64,000 nt of DNA from Saprospiraceae bacterium (GCA_026129545.1 JAHCHX010000001.1:2789501-2853500), one strand, 5' to 3'; positions 36,329 through 45,712 are shown, counted from the stretch's first letter. Numbers and translations: made by a program. The notes: generated by a model from the letters alone, not told the origin.

Positions 36329-37249
36329 TCAAGCGGGGCCATTTTTCAGTTCAGTGACCAATTTTTCAGCCATGCCATAATGTGTGCTCGACGACAACCG
36401 TACCCGACGCATGGCGCCGCCGATGTCGCAGGCCGCGAAGGCATGGAAATGCCCTGCCTCGTCGCGTTCGCAGTAGGCCCCCAATGGCAATTGGCAGCCG
36501 CCTTCGAGCATTTGCAGCACCCTGCGTTCCACATTGGTGCAGGCAGAAATCTCCGGGTGATGAATCTTTCTTAAAATATGGCGCGTGGTGGTGTCGTCGC
36601 GATTGGTTTGCCACGCCAATACGCCTTGAGCTGGCGCTGGCACAAACTCGCGTGGATTGAGCTCGACCAAAATGAAGCCGGACAGGTCGAGATGCAATCG
36701 TGTCACGCCGGCGGCTGCCAGAAAAATGGCATCGAAATCGCCGCCTCGCAATTTTTCGAGGCGGGTTGGCACATTGCCACGGATGTCTTGAAGCCGCACA
36801 TCGGGCCTAAAATCAAGGAGTTGCGCCTTTCTGCGGTTGGCAGATGTGCCCACTACGGCATTTTTTGCAAGCTTGAAAATAGCGCCTTCCGACACCGCGT
36901 CTGCACGAACGATAAGCCAATCCGCGGGGTTCTCTCGATACGAAACAGCAGTGATGACCAGCCCCTCAGGCTGACTGGTAGGCAAATCCTTCATGGAATG
37001 TACCGCGACATCAATCTCGCCGCGCAGCAGCGCCTCCTCTATTTCTTTCGTAAAAAAACCCTTGCCTTCCAGCTTGTCGAAACTCAGATGCTGCACCAAG
37101 TCTCCTTGTGTTTTTATGATGACCAATTCGCTTTCCACGCCGACGCGAGCCAGCTCTGAACGAGTAAACTCGGCCTGCCAAAGCGCGAGCTTGCTGCCGC
37201 GTGTGCCTATTTTTAGAGGAGAGGAATGGGTTGAGTGGTGAGAAGGCAT
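36329..37249 (-). CDS. hemC: Porphobilinogen deaminase (hydroxymethylbilane synthase)
   Basis: Joins four porphobilinogens into hydroxymethylbilane in haem synthesis. Start at 37249 (MPSHHSTHSSPLKIGTRGSKLALWQAE). IDVAVHSMKDLPT carries the catalytic Asp, GTSANRRKAQLLDFRPDV binds substrate, and the dipyrromethane cofactor Cys sits in MLEGGCQLPLGAYCE. Length 306 is normal. A CACCTTTG element (37353 to 37346) lies about 100 bases upstream. No other haem gene is adjacent. Confidence 0.95.
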   Translation of the reverse strand: MPSHHSTHSSPLKIGTRGSKLALWQAEFTRSELARVGVESELVIIKTQGDLVQHLSFDKLEGKGFFTKEIEEALLRGEIDVAVHSMKDLPTSQPEGLVITAVSYRENPADWLIVRADAVSEGAIFKLAKNAVVGTSANRRKAQLLDFRPDVRLQDIRGNVPTRLEKLRGGDFDAIFLAAAGVTRLHLDLSGFILVELNPREFVPAPAQGVLAWQTNRDDTTTRHILRKIHHPEISACTNVERRVLQMLEGGCQLPLGAYCERDEAGHFHAFAACDIGGAMRRVRLSSSTHYGMAEKLVTELKNGPA

Positions 37250-37345
37250 AGTTGATGTCCGACTGATTTGGATTTGAAAAGGTTGCAGCAACAACCCGCC
37301 CATTTCACTAAGCAAGGTTAAGGTGTGTCAGCTAGGTCAGCACTG

Positions 37346-37353
37346 CAAAGGTG
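37346..37353 (-). promoter_or_regulatory. -7-like element for hemC
   Basis: CACCTTTGCAGTGC on the minus strand differs from TAnnTTTG only at the first base. Confidence 0.3.
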
Positions 37354-37361
37354 CGAAAATC

Positions 37362-38174
37362 TCAGCCGAAAATGCGCTGGAACGTCGCTGCCTCGTCAGG
37401 GAAAACAGACTGAAACGATGCCGGGAATGAGAAATAATGATGGATTGCAACCGGGAGCGCATCCACTCCCGCGATGCCAATGACCGATTCGATATGTTGA
37501 CGCGGCATTTTGCTTGCAGTCTCCAGTTTTTCCCATACATCCGATTCTGAAAAAGGCGGGTACGGCTCGTCGGGGTAGGAGAGCGCATAAGCTTTGGCGT
37601 ATTCGTGCAGCGCCACGTTGTACCAATTCTGGGGTTCGGCAAAAGCACGCATCACCTGTTCTGCCGAGAAAAGCAGACAGCCATCAGGCGCATATAGTTC
37701 GGAAGCATGGTCGTAAGGGTATTCCGGCGTGGCGAACGGGCGGGGAAACACGACGACCTTTTCAAATTTTTCCAACAAAAACTTTTCGCGTCGGAACGTC
37801 AGCATCACGGACGGTATGGCAAGCGCGAATTGGACATCGGGAGGCACGGATTCATCCTCAAAAGCCATTGGTTCCCAATCGGTGCCCATGCGGGTCAACA
37901 CGATACGGTCCCGAAATTTCTTCTTGTCGGGCGCCGAGAGTTTCTGATAAAAACCAGAAAAACGCTCCAACAGGCCAATGAGGCTTGGTTCTAATTGTGG
38001 CGGGCGACGGCTATACCACCACCAGTTTATCTGCGGGGCAAAAATATAGATGACGGCTGCCGACACCACGAAAGGAATCATCCATACTGCATAGTTCGCA
38101 TCGCGTTCCCAAGCCAGATATAGCAGCAGCAGCGTGGCAAGAACAAAAGGAGCAGCTAAGTAATTGGAAAACAT
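37362..38174 (-). CDS. MtfA/M90-like membrane protein with degenerate zinc site
   Basis: Two N-terminal TM helices (FVLATLLLLYLAW and WMIPFVVSAAVIYIF) precede a soluble domain resembling the MtfA (M90) peptidase fold: RDRIVLTRMGTDWEPMAF, VPPDVQFALAIPSVMLTFRRE, and WYNVALHEYAKAYALSYPDE where the family normally has HExxH. Here the second His is Lys (HEYAK), so a catalytic zinc is unlikely. MtfA binds the Mlc repressor in E. coli; a binding-only role is possible. Family assignment is moderate. Confidence 0.7.
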   Translation of the reverse strand: MFSNYLAAPFVLATLLLLYLAWERDANYAVWMIPFVVSAAVIYIFAPQINWWWYSRRPPQLEPSLIGLLERFSGFYQKLSAPDKKKFRDRIVLTRMGTDWEPMAFEDESVPPDVQFALAIPSVMLTFRREKFLLEKFEKVVVFPRPFATPEYPYDHASELYAPDGCLLFSAEQVMRAFAEPQNWYNVALHEYAKAYALSYPDEPYPPFSESDVWEKLETASKMPRQHIESVIGIAGVDALPVAIHHYFSFPASFQSVFPDEAATFQRIFG

Positions 38175-38317
38175 GGTGGTGGAAACGTTGGTAAAGTGAT
38201 GTGGGCCATGGTTGTTTCAACGCCAAATGTCCAACGCTCAACGTCTATTATCCAACGCTATTGAGGCATTTTTTAAAAAATCGCAAATACCTCTTTCGCA
38301 TTTGCGAAAAGTCGTTT

Positions 38318-38325
38318 TATCTTTG
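38318..38325 (+). promoter_or_regulatory. -7 element for tRNA-Phe
   Basis: TATCTTTGCCCCC, an exact TAnnTTTG. It lies 22 bases before the mature tRNA end. An 8-bp inverted repeat TCGCAAAT/ATTTGCGA (38281-38288, 38300-38307) lies just upstream. Confidence 0.55.
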
Positions 38326-38347
38326 CCCCCGCTTTTCCAAGCAGGCT

Positions 38348-38420
38348 GGTGCCTTAGCTCAGATGGTAGAGCAATGGACTGAAAATCCATGTGTCCCCAG
38401 TTCGATTCTGGGAGGTACCA
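38348..38420 (+). tRNA. tRNA-Phe (anticodon GAA)
   Basis: Full cloverleaf: acceptor GGTGCCT/AGGTACC with one G-T pair, D-stem GCTC/GAGC, anticodon arm ATGGA-CTGAAAA-TCCAT giving GAA, and T-arm CCCAG-TTCGATT-CTGGG, with discriminator A. The CCA end is not encoded. Confidence 0.95.
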
Positions 38421-38517
38421 CTTAAAAGTCCCGAGGGTTGTTTGCCTTCGGGATTTTTCTTTTGTCGCCGATTCAACAAAAATCGCGCAGCATACCTATT
38501 CAACGAGCCGCTGTGAT

Positions 38518-39585
38518 ATGTCAGAAGATATCGTCATTCGCGTATTATTGCTCCCTCTCGCCTTGCTTTATGGGATAGGGGTGGGTATTCGCAACCTGCT
38601 CTATCGCGTAGGCGCTTTGCGCAGTGTTCGGTTCGACCTCCCGGTCATTTCCATCGGGAATCTGTCAATGGGCGGGGCTGGCAAATCGCCGCATATCGAG
38701 TATATGTTGCGTTGGCTCGACCAATACATCAACGTCGCGGTGCTGAGCCGAGGCTATGGGCGCAAGACTTATGGTTTTTTGCCGGTGACGGTGATTGACA
38801 ACGCCGAAAGGGTGGGCGACGAGCCGCTTCAATTCAAGCGAAAGTTTCCCCAAATCCCCATCGGGGTCAGTGAAAGCAGGGCCTTGGGCGTGCCTGAGCT
38901 AGTGCGCCGCAATCCAGAAATACAATGCGTGCTTCTCGACGACGCTTTTCAGCATCTCGCCGTCACTCCGGCTTTGAATATCCTGCTCACCGAATTCAGC
39001 CGCCCTTTCACCCGTGATTGGCTCCTTCCCGCGGGGCGGCTGCGCGAATGGCGGCACGGATACCGCCGTGCGGATATCATTATCGTCACGAAATGCCCTC
39101 CAGACCTCTCGCCCCACCAGCGTTATGAGTTTATGATGGAAATTGACCCTTACCCGCGTCAGCACATTTATTTTACACGCTACCAATATGGGCAGCCTTA
39201 CGGTTTGTTCAGCCCCGAAGTGCGTCGCCCGCTCGACCTCGACACACATATATTATTGGTGAGTGCCATCGCCAACACGGACTATTTGCTACAATATCTG
39301 CAAAACCAAACAGGCTCGGTGCAAACGATGGAATTCGAGGACCACCACTATTTCGACGAAACGGACTTGAACGACATCCTGCGCCGGTTCGACGCGCTAC
39401 CCTATCGCAACAAAGTCATCTTGACGACCGAAAAAGACGCGACACGGCTTGAGCTCCACGAGGCTTTTTTGCGTGAAAGCCGTGCGCCCATTTTCGTGTT
39501 GCCCGTCGAGGTAGTGTTCTGCGACAACGATGCGGACAATTTTCAGTCGGAAGTGAAACAGTTGCTGTTGGATTTCAAAACCTAG
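38518..39585 (+). CDS. lpxK: Tetraacyldisaccharide 4'-kinase
   Basis: Phosphorylates the lipid A disaccharide at the 4' position. Start at 38518 (MSEDIVIRVLLLPLALLYGIG), because the longer frame runs through the tRNA. A membrane-dipping N-terminus is followed by the P-loop ISIGNLSMGGAGKSPHIEYM, which is close to the family's GNLTVGGTGKTP. AVLSRGYGRKTYGF and VLLDDAFQHL supply further family motifs. Length 355 is normal. It overlaps the convergent arginase-fold gene by four bases. Confidence 0.93.
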   Translation: MSEDIVIRVLLLPLALLYGIGVGIRNLLYRVGALRSVRFDLPVISIGNLSMGGAGKSPHIEYMLRWLDQYINVAVLSRGYGRKTYGFLPVTVIDNAERVGDEPLQFKRKFPQIPIGVSESRALGVPELVRRNPEIQCVLLDDAFQHLAVTPALNILLTEFSRPFTRDWLLPAGRLREWRHGYRRADIIIVTKCPPDLSPHQRYEFMMEIDPYPRQHIYFTRYQYGQPYGLFSPEVRRPLDLDTHILLVSAIANTDYLLQYLQNQTGSVQTMEFEDHHYFDETDLNDILRRFDALPYRNKVILTTEKDATRLELHEAFLRESRAPIFVLPVEVVFCDNDADNFQSEVKQLLLDFKT

Positions 39586-40673
39586 CCGAACCGCTGCAAG
39601 GCTTGCATGAGCCGCTCGGGCAAATCTTCCCTACAAGCCTGTTGATAATCCTGATAAGAGCAAGGCACCAACCGATGACGCTCCAATTTTTTCTTGCTCG
39701 CTACTGGCACTTGCATCCACCACCGTCCGCTTTTCGAGCTTTTCCAAAAGGTAAGTTGATAGTTCAGCTGCCTGAACGCGACGATGTACTCAGTAAGGCC
39801 CGTCTTCGATGTCGGAAAGTCGTTTTTCCTGCCGAAGAAGCCTTCCAAAAAATACCAAACCATTTGCGCGGCCACCTGCGCGGTCTGTGCGTCGCGGTCG
39901 AGTTCGGGGCGATAGCCATAAATGCCGAAAGAGGTCAACTTGTCGCTCATGCCCGCATATCTGCACAGTTGGCAAGCTTCTTCCGCAAAATATCCGGATG
40001 GAGAAGCAGATGTCACGCCGGGGGCTTCGCTTTGCTTGAGGGCCCCCAAGTGAAAAGCCAACAAGTCGGCATCGCGCAGCACTGGTTCTGTCTCTTCTAT
40101 GGCTGCTCTTGATTTGCCAAGTCGTACCGCGTCAAAATTGTGTTGGGTTAAAAATTGGGAGAGTTCCGGCAGGGTCTGGTGTGCCTGAAAGCCAACAAGA
40201 CCAAAATTGAAGAGCAGCGGGTGGACGGGGGAGAGCAAAGGCGTGTAAACCTCGTCTTTGCCACCCAATCGAAATCGCTCATCCACAACGGCCATGTTGA
40301 CCAATGCCTTGGCATCCTGATAGGCAAAAAACTGAGCACGAGCCATTTCGTCCTTACTTGCGACGACGATGGGCAATACTTTTCCCAACAGCAATTCATA
40401 GAGTACCGGAATGAGCAGCGAAGCCTCTGCCTTTCTCAAATTGCCGAGGTCGGCCACCGTGCCTTTGGGAAATGGGCAGGCGGTGCGGTAAAGGTTTTCG
40501 CGCACGACATTTGCTTCTTTTTCCCCCACGCCTACCAATGCGACCTTCACTTTCTTCAGGTCAGGCAGTTGGTCCCGAAAAACGAGTATGTTTTTCCCAA
40601 AATGCGTCGCCGAAAGCGAGTCCGCGGATTTAATAAAGGATGCCGAAAGGGGTTTGAGCCAGTTTTGCAACAT
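39582..40673 (-). CDS. Arginase-fold (ureohydrolase-like) protein lacking the metal site
   Basis: Length 363. The order of segments follows the arginase/formimidoylglutamase family: VKVALVGVGEKEANVVREN at the N-terminus, LLGKVLPIVVASKDEM where GGDHS is expected, LVNMAVVDERFRLGG where DAHxD is expected, and DADLLAFHLGALKQSEAPG where SxDxDxxDPxxAPG is expected. All three manganese-binding motifs are changed, so hydrolysis of arginine or a relative is unlikely. It is probably a structural or binding paralogue. Family assignment is reasonable, function unknown. Confidence 0.7.
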   Translation of the reverse strand: MLQNWLKPLSASFIKSADSLSATHFGKNILVFRDQLPDLKKVKVALVGVGEKEANVVRENLYRTACPFPKGTVADLGNLRKAEASLLIPVLYELLLGKVLPIVVASKDEMARAQFFAYQDAKALVNMAVVDERFRLGGKDEVYTPLLSPVHPLLFNFGLVGFQAHQTLPELSQFLTQHNFDAVRLGKSRAAIEETEPVLRDADLLAFHLGALKQSEAPGVTSASPSGYFAEEACQLCRYAGMSDKLTSFGIYGYRPELDRDAQTAQVAAQMVWYFLEGFFGRKNDFPTSKTGLTEYIVAFRQLNYQLTFWKSSKSGRWWMQVPVASKKKLERHRLVPCSYQDYQQACREDLPERLMQALQRFG

Positions 40674-40767
40674 TGTGAGCGTAGGTAAGACGGCGCCAAG
40701 ACACCGCTCGTTTTTTTGCCGAAAAGTAAACAGTTTTTATCAACGGCTTTTCCGATTGCTTTTTCTC

Positions 40768-40775
40768 TACTTTTG
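40768..40775 (+). promoter_or_regulatory. -7 element for the amino-acid dehydrogenase
   Basis: TACTTTTGCGCCGCC fits TAnnTTTG with its downstream context; the leader would be about 75 bases. Confidence 0.45.
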
Positions 40776-40857
40776 CGCCGCCAAATCAGGCCAATCCAAA
40801 ATTAGCCCAACCGATGCCCATTATTCCCCCATAAAAAACTGAACACCACCACACTAC

Positions 40858-42093
40858 ATGGAAGAACTGCTAAACAAGTACAAAGCCAAGACCCCCGAAA
40901 TCGTTTTTGAATGGCACGACACTGAGACAGATGCAGCTGGCTGGATAGTCATCAATTCACTCCGCAACGGCGCGGCAGGCGGCGGCACCCGAATGCGCAA
41001 AGGGTTGACCCGCGAAGAAGTCATCTCGCTTGCCAAAGTGATGGAAATAAAATTCAGCGTGTGCGGGCCGGCGATAGGTGGTGCCAAAAGCGGCATCAAT
41101 TTCGACCCCGCCGACCCTCGGCGTTGGGCGGTACTGGGTCGCTGGTATCGTGCCGTCCTTCCGCTGCTCAAATCATACTACGGGACGGGTGGCGACCTCA
41201 ACGTGGACGAAATCAAAGACGTGGTGCCCATCACGGAGGCACTTGGCCTCTGGCACCCGCAGGAGGGCATCGTGAAAGGTCACTTGAAGCCCACGGAAGG
41301 CCAGCAAATCAACATTATAGGCCAACTGCGTTATGGCTGCACCAAGATTGTGGAAGACGCTGACTTCGTGCCTGAAGGCGGCACCGTCAAACACGCCGTG
41401 GCTGACCTCATCACGGGCTACGGAGTAGCCGAATCGGTGCGTCATTTTTATGACCTTTACCACCACACAACGCCATCGGGCAAGACGGCCATCATACAAG
41501 GTTGGGGCAACGTCGCTTCTGCGGCAGCTTGCTACTTGGCAAAAGAAGGGGCGAAAATCATCGGTATCATTGACCGGGAAGGGGGCATATTGGCCCCTGA
41601 TGGCCTGACATTGGAACAGGTCAAGCACCTTTTCAATGCTAAATTGGGCAACAAACTCAATGCGGACAACTTGCTGCCATTCGATGAAGCGAATGAAAAA
41701 ATCTGGAAAATGGGTGCCGATATTTTCATTCCCGGTGCCGCTTCCAAGCTAGTGACCCGTGCTCAAGTGGACGACCTTTTGAATGGCAGCGTGGAGGTGA
41801 TTGCGTGTGGTGCCAATGTGCCGTTTGTGGACGACGAGGTGTTTTTTGGGCCTACCGCCCGATATGCCGACGAACACACGGGCGTGATTCCTGACTTCAT
41901 TGCCAACTGTGGCATGGCGCGGGTTTTTGCTTACCTGATGCAGCCCGACGCGGCCATGACAGACCAAGCCATTTTCGGCGACACTTCAAGCACCATCCGC
42001 CGTGCATTGGAAGAAACATTAAAAATAAATGCCGTTCCCCTTCAAATTTCCACCAACGCTCTATCTTTGGCGCTAAGAAAATTGGGGGTTTAG
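40858..42093 (+). CDS. Glu/Leu/Phe/Val dehydrogenase family protein
   Basis: Oxidative deaminase of the glutamate/leucine dehydrogenase family. NGAAGGGTRMRKGLTREEVISLAKVMEIKF carries the substrate-binding part, GPAIGGAKSGINFDP holds a catalytic Lys, and GTGGDLNVDEIKDV the catalytic Asp. The Rossmann domain has IIQGWGNVASAAACYLAKEGAKIIGIID. The C-terminus has VIACGANVPF and PDFIANCGMARVFAYLM. Length 411 is between leucine and glutamate dehydrogenases, so the substrate cannot be fixed by eye. Confidence 0.88.
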   Translation: MEELLNKYKAKTPEIVFEWHDTETDAAGWIVINSLRNGAAGGGTRMRKGLTREEVISLAKVMEIKFSVCGPAIGGAKSGINFDPADPRRWAVLGRWYRAVLPLLKSYYGTGGDLNVDEIKDVVPITEALGLWHPQEGIVKGHLKPTEGQQINIIGQLRYGCTKIVEDADFVPEGGTVKHAVADLITGYGVAESVRHFYDLYHHTTPSGKTAIIQGWGNVASAAACYLAKEGAKIIGIIDREGGILAPDGLTLEQVKHLFNAKLGNKLNADNLLPFDEANEKIWKMGADIFIPGAASKLVTRAQVDDLLNGSVEVIACGANVPFVDDEVFFGPTARYADEHTGVIPDFIANCGMARVFAYLMQPDAAMTDQAIFGDTSSTIRRALEETLKINAVPLQISTNALSLALRKLGV

Positions 42094-42223
42094 TGCCTCT
42101 TTTTCAAAAACTTGTGGGAACTTGCGCCCGATTTTCCCGAAAAACCCTTCAATGCTGAACATTTTTTTCCAAAAACAATTACGAAACTGTTAACATTCAT
42201 TCATTCAAAAAAGCAGTGACCCT

Positions 42224-43690
42224 ATGACGGTTAGAAAATTATTCTCTGCTCTCCTTTTTGCTCTTGTTTCCTTCGCGCTTAGCGCACAGGAATCCACTCC
42301 GACGGGCACTTACCGCTCGTTCTCCCCTGCCGATCAATGGGAATTGGGGGTGGACTTGGGCTTACCCTTCATTGTTGGCGACATTGATGCCAAATTCCCC
42401 GGCATCGGTGCAGGCTTGCATGTGCGCAAGTCCCTCGACCACCTTTTCTCTCTTCGTTTCAACGGAAATTATTTTTCCACCAAAAATGAAGAGGGCATAC
42501 GCACTTCCGAGAACACTTGGCTTTCGGGCAGTGGGCAAGTTGTCGTGGCTGTCAACAATTTCCGCTTCAACAAGCCACACCGCAAGCTGCTCATCAACGT
42601 GTTTGCTGGTGTTGGCGTGAACAGCTACAGCACCGAGTTCACGAACATCCAACAAACGGATGGCTCTACATCGGGCAAAATCGAATCGAGCGCCACTGGC
42701 CACCTCGAACTGGGTGCAGGCTTGGCTTTCCGCGTTGGCCCACGGTTCAACATCGGTCTTGAGCACACTGTTTACTCCGTCTTCGGCGGCAGAGCAGACC
42801 TCCTTGATAGCGACGAGAACGTCGGTCGCCCGGTCACGACCTACCGTGACCTTCTCCAGTTTCCCCACCTTTCGCTCAACTTCAACTTGGGTGGCACAGA
42901 CAAGAAAACTGGTCTGAAAAAATCCGAGCCGCTCTATTGGGCCAACCCGATGACGCAAATCGGCGATGCCATTGCAGCGTTGGAAGCACGCCCGGTGTAC
43001 GACCCGACCGACACGGATGGCGACGGCATCATTGACGCTATTGACCAAGAAATCAATAGCCCAGCAGGTGCTCGCGTTGACACTCGTGGCGTGACGCTCG
43101 ACAGCGATGGCGATAAAGTACCCGACTACAAAGACAAAGAACCTTTCTCGCCTCCCGGCTTCCCCGTGGATGCTGATGGTGTAGCCCAAGTGCCAAAATA
43201 CACCACCGAGCCGGAAGTGAATCGCATCGTTGACGCGAAAATCGCAGCCATTAAGTTCCCGGAGCCAAAGACCAACGATTGGTTCTTCCCCAGCGTGAAC
43301 TTTGCTGACAATAGCTACGCACTCCGCTTCAGTGAGTATGAGAAACTGTACCAAGTCGCTACTGTGCTCAAGCAAAACCCGAACATCAAGGTAGTGGCCG
43401 TTGGTCACACCGACCGTCGTGGTTCAGAGCGCCACAACAACGTTCTGTCTTACAACCGCGCCAAGGCTGCCATTGACTTTTTGGTAGCGCAGCATGGCAT
43501 TGACCGCAGCCGCGTCATCCTCAACTGGGCTGGCGAAAGCAGCCCGGTGGTGCCAGTAAGCAGCTCGAGCTTGGCCAACCGCCGCGTGGAATTCCGCGTT
43601 GCCAAAGGCGAAACCGAAATGGCTCGCCCCGAAGGCCCGAACGCAGGCACGGGTGGCAAGATGCAAGGCAACAAAGACGCTGGCTTTTAA
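42224..43690 (+). CDS. OmpA-family outer-membrane protein with thrombospondin type 3 repeats
   Basis: Signal peptide MTVRKLFSALLFALVSFALSAQ. Residues of about 30-245 form an OmpA-type beta-barrel. A calcium-binding TSP3 linker (DPTDTDGDGIIDAIDQ, LDSDGDKVPDYKDKEPFSP) is at about 265-320. The C-terminal domain binds peptidoglycan: IKVVAVGHTDRRGSERHNNVLSYNRAKAAIDFL and SLANRRVEFRVAKGE. This is a normal Bacteroidota OmpA layout, tying the outer membrane to the wall. A strong terminator follows. Confidence 0.93.
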   Translation: MTVRKLFSALLFALVSFALSAQESTPTGTYRSFSPADQWELGVDLGLPFIVGDIDAKFPGIGAGLHVRKSLDHLFSLRFNGNYFSTKNEEGIRTSENTWLSGSGQVVVAVNNFRFNKPHRKLLINVFAGVGVNSYSTEFTNIQQTDGSTSGKIESSATGHLELGAGLAFRVGPRFNIGLEHTVYSVFGGRADLLDSDENVGRPVTTYRDLLQFPHLSLNFNLGGTDKKTGLKKSEPLYWANPMTQIGDAIAALEARPVYDPTDTDGDGIIDAIDQEINSPAGARVDTRGVTLDSDGDKVPDYKDKEPFSPPGFPVDADGVAQVPKYTTEPEVNRIVDAKIAAIKFPEPKTNDWFFPSVNFADNSYALRFSEYEKLYQVATVLKQNPNIKVVAVGHTDRRGSERHNNVLSYNRAKAAIDFLVAQHGIDRSRVILNWAGESSPVVPVSSSSLANRRVEFRVAKGETEMARPEGPNAGTGGKMQGNKDAGF

Positions 43691-43717
43691 TTCTCAAAAG
43701 TTTGCGTCAAGACATAG

Positions 43718-43754
43718 ATGGGCAGTTCACTCTTGGGTGAATTGCCCATTTTTA
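43718..43754 (+). terminator. Intrinsic terminator after the OmpA gene
   Basis: A 13-bp stem (43718-43730 with 43737-43749, one wobble) with a 6-base loop, followed by TTTTTATTCC. Confidence 0.85.
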
Positions 43755-43788
43755 TTCCCCCCCAAAAAAACACACATCACTTCGCTCC

Positions 43789-44814
43789 ATGTTTTCTTCC
43801 AATACGCGCAGCGTGGCGATGGGGAAACGCTCCGTTCAAAAACGTCTGCTCAATTTCTCATTCAAAGCGTTGGCGATGGCGTTGCCTGCGGCAGTATTGT
43901 ACTTCGAACTGTCCAAGCGGGACAATCTGGGAGAAATCGCCGCTACTTTTTGGCTTCAGTTGGGCGATGCCAATGCGTGGTGGCTGATAGGCGCTGTCGG
44001 CTTGCTTCCATTCAATTGGTTGGCGGAAGTGCAAAAATGGCAACCACTCGTCGCCCGAACGGAGCCAATGACCCGATGGAAAGCATTACAAGCAGTGTTG
44101 GCAGGAATGAGTTTTGCCCTTTTCACGCCCAATCGGGTGGGCGAATACGGTGCCCGTATCTTGTTTGTTCGGCCAGAAAACCAATGGAAAGCACTATTGG
44201 CCAACATGGTAGGCAGCATGAGCCAATACTTGGTGCTGCTTTCGAGCGGAATATTGGGTGGCTTATGGTTTGCGGGGCAGGTGTTTGCATGGGATACTTC
44301 CTGGCAAGCGGGCTTGCTGGTTTTGTCGGCCTTGCCGCTCGCGGCGCTGTTTTATTTATTTTTTAACATTCGGCTTTTGCTGCCACTTGCCCGGCGGATT
44401 CCTTTTCTGAACCGGCTTCCCTCTTACTTGCGCGATGTTTATTTTCTCGAAAAAATCGAACGCACCACGTTGACCAACATACTTGTCTGGTCGGTGCTGC
44501 GCTACGCCATCTATTCGACGCAATACGTCCTTTTGCTGCATTTTTTTGGCGTTAACGTCGGCTTTTTAGCAGGGTATGCAGGCGTGGCAACGATATACCT
44601 GTTGCAAACGGTCGTGCCATTGCCAGCCTTGGCAGGCCTGTTGGTAAGGGGTAGCCTTGCCGTTTTCGCGTGGTCTCATTTTGGCGCAAACGAAATCAGT
44701 AGCCTGTCTGCAACCTTCGTTTTATGGATAATAAACCTAATTTTGCCCGCGTTACTCGGTACTTTTTCACTCGTTTCCGTCAATATCACCAAATCACTCG
44801 GATATGACGATTAA
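43789..44814 (+). CDS. Lysylphosphatidylglycerol synthase TM/flippase-like membrane protein
   Basis: About eight hydrophobic helices over 341 residues, with family-type signatures: WWLIGAVGLLPFNWLAEVQKW, AGMSFALFTPNRVGEYGARI and LQTVVPLPALAGLLVRGSLAVFAW. These match the LPG_synthase_TM family (the flippase part of MprF, often stand-alone). Probable role is moving a lipid or glycolipid across the inner membrane; the substrate is unknown. The next gene overlaps it by 11 bases, so the two are likely co-translated. Confidence 0.8.
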   Translation: MFSSNTRSVAMGKRSVQKRLLNFSFKALAMALPAAVLYFELSKRDNLGEIAATFWLQLGDANAWWLIGAVGLLPFNWLAEVQKWQPLVARTEPMTRWKALQAVLAGMSFALFTPNRVGEYGARILFVRPENQWKALLANMVGSMSQYLVLLSSGILGGLWFAGQVFAWDTSWQAGLLVLSALPLAALFYLFFNIRLLLPLARRIPFLNRLPSYLRDVYFLEKIERTTLTNILVWSVLRYAIYSTQYVLLLHFFGVNVGFLAGYAGVATIYLLQTVVPLPALAGLLVRGSLAVFAWSHFGANEISSLSATFVLWIINLILPALLGTFSLVSVNITKSLGYDD

Positions 44815-45634
44815 ACCAATAGCACTCTTTCTCGGCCTTTCGCTCACTGCCTTCACGCCTCAAAGTCCCACTGTTCAAGGCAGTGGCCCAGAGCCTTGCG
44901 CCAACACTAACACGACCTTCCAGAACGGGGAAAAAATCACCTACAAAATTTACTACAACCTCAATTTTGTGTGGGTGCCTGCTGGCGAGGTCGTCTTCAA
45001 AATCTTCGACGAAGGCAATCAGTGGCATTATCAAGCCATTGGCTCCACCTATCCCTCTTATGAGTGGTTTTTCTCGGTGCGCGACGAATACAATTCTTGG
45101 GTGGACAAAAACACCTTGCTGCCCAATTATTCAGAGCGGAGCGTGAATGAAGGCAATTACCATATTTTTGAAAAAATTTCCTTCAATCAGCGCGACCGCA
45201 AGATGACCGTTTGGCGCTCCAAGAAAAAGGGCGAATCAGAAACAAAAACCGAGCACACGGTGCAAGATTGTGTGCACGACGTACTCTCCAGCCTTTATAA
45301 TTTGCGCAACGTGGATTTTGCCAGCCAGCAACCGGGGTACGCTCTTCCATTCCGTATTTTCATGGACAAGGAAGAATTCCCACTGAAAATGAAGTACATG
45401 GGCAAGGAAGCAAAGAAGAAGGTTTATGGCATGGGCAAGTACGACACCATGAAATTTCAGCCGGATGTCATCGCTGGGGAGGTGTTCAAGGACGGTACAA
45501 AGATGACCGTATGGGTGTCAGACGATAAAAATCGCATCCCATTGTTGATAGAAACCCCCGTGTCTGTTGGCTCCGTGAAAATGGTCATAAAAGAATACTG
45601 GGGCTTAAAGTACGACTTCACCGCAAAACGGTAA
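44804..45634 (+). CDS. DUF3108-family secreted protein
   Basis: Signal-like N-terminus (MTIKPIALFLGLSLTAFT), then CANTNTTFQNGEKITYKIYYNLNFVWVPAGEVVF, the start of the DUF3108 beta-barrel-like domain. VRDEYNSWVDKNTLLPNYSERSVNEGNY and VQDCVHDVLSSLYNLRN are conserved parts of the family. It is predicted to be periplasmic. Function is unknown; coupling with the preceding lipid flippase-like gene suggests envelope work. Confidence 0.85.
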   Translation: MTIKPIALFLGLSLTAFTPQSPTVQGSGPEPCANTNTTFQNGEKITYKIYYNLNFVWVPAGEVVFKIFDEGNQWHYQAIGSTYPSYEWFFSVRDEYNSWVDKNTLLPNYSERSVNEGNYHIFEKISFNQRDRKMTVWRSKKKGESETKTEHTVQDCVHDVLSSLYNLRNVDFASQQPGYALPFRIFMDKEEFPLKMKYMGKEAKKKVYGMGKYDTMKFQPDVIAGEVFKDGTKMTVWVSDDKNRIPLLIETPVSVGSVKMVIKEYWGLKYDFTAKR

Positions 45635-45656
45635 GCAATGCTCCTGACGCGAAAAG

Positions 45657-45698
45657 GAATCGGCCTCCACTCTATTGAGCGGAGGCCGATTCGCATTT
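45657..45698 (+). terminator. Intrinsic terminator after the DUF3108 gene
   Basis: A 12-bp perfect outer stem (45657-45668 with 45681-45692) with a short inner stem, followed by GCATTTTTGC. Confidence 0.8.
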
Positions 45699-45712
45699 TT
45701 GCTGTGCTTTGG

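Noticed and set aside
38201..38425. 74-codon frame across the tRNA-Phe gene
   Set aside because: Its C-terminal part is the tRNA itself; no coding evidence.
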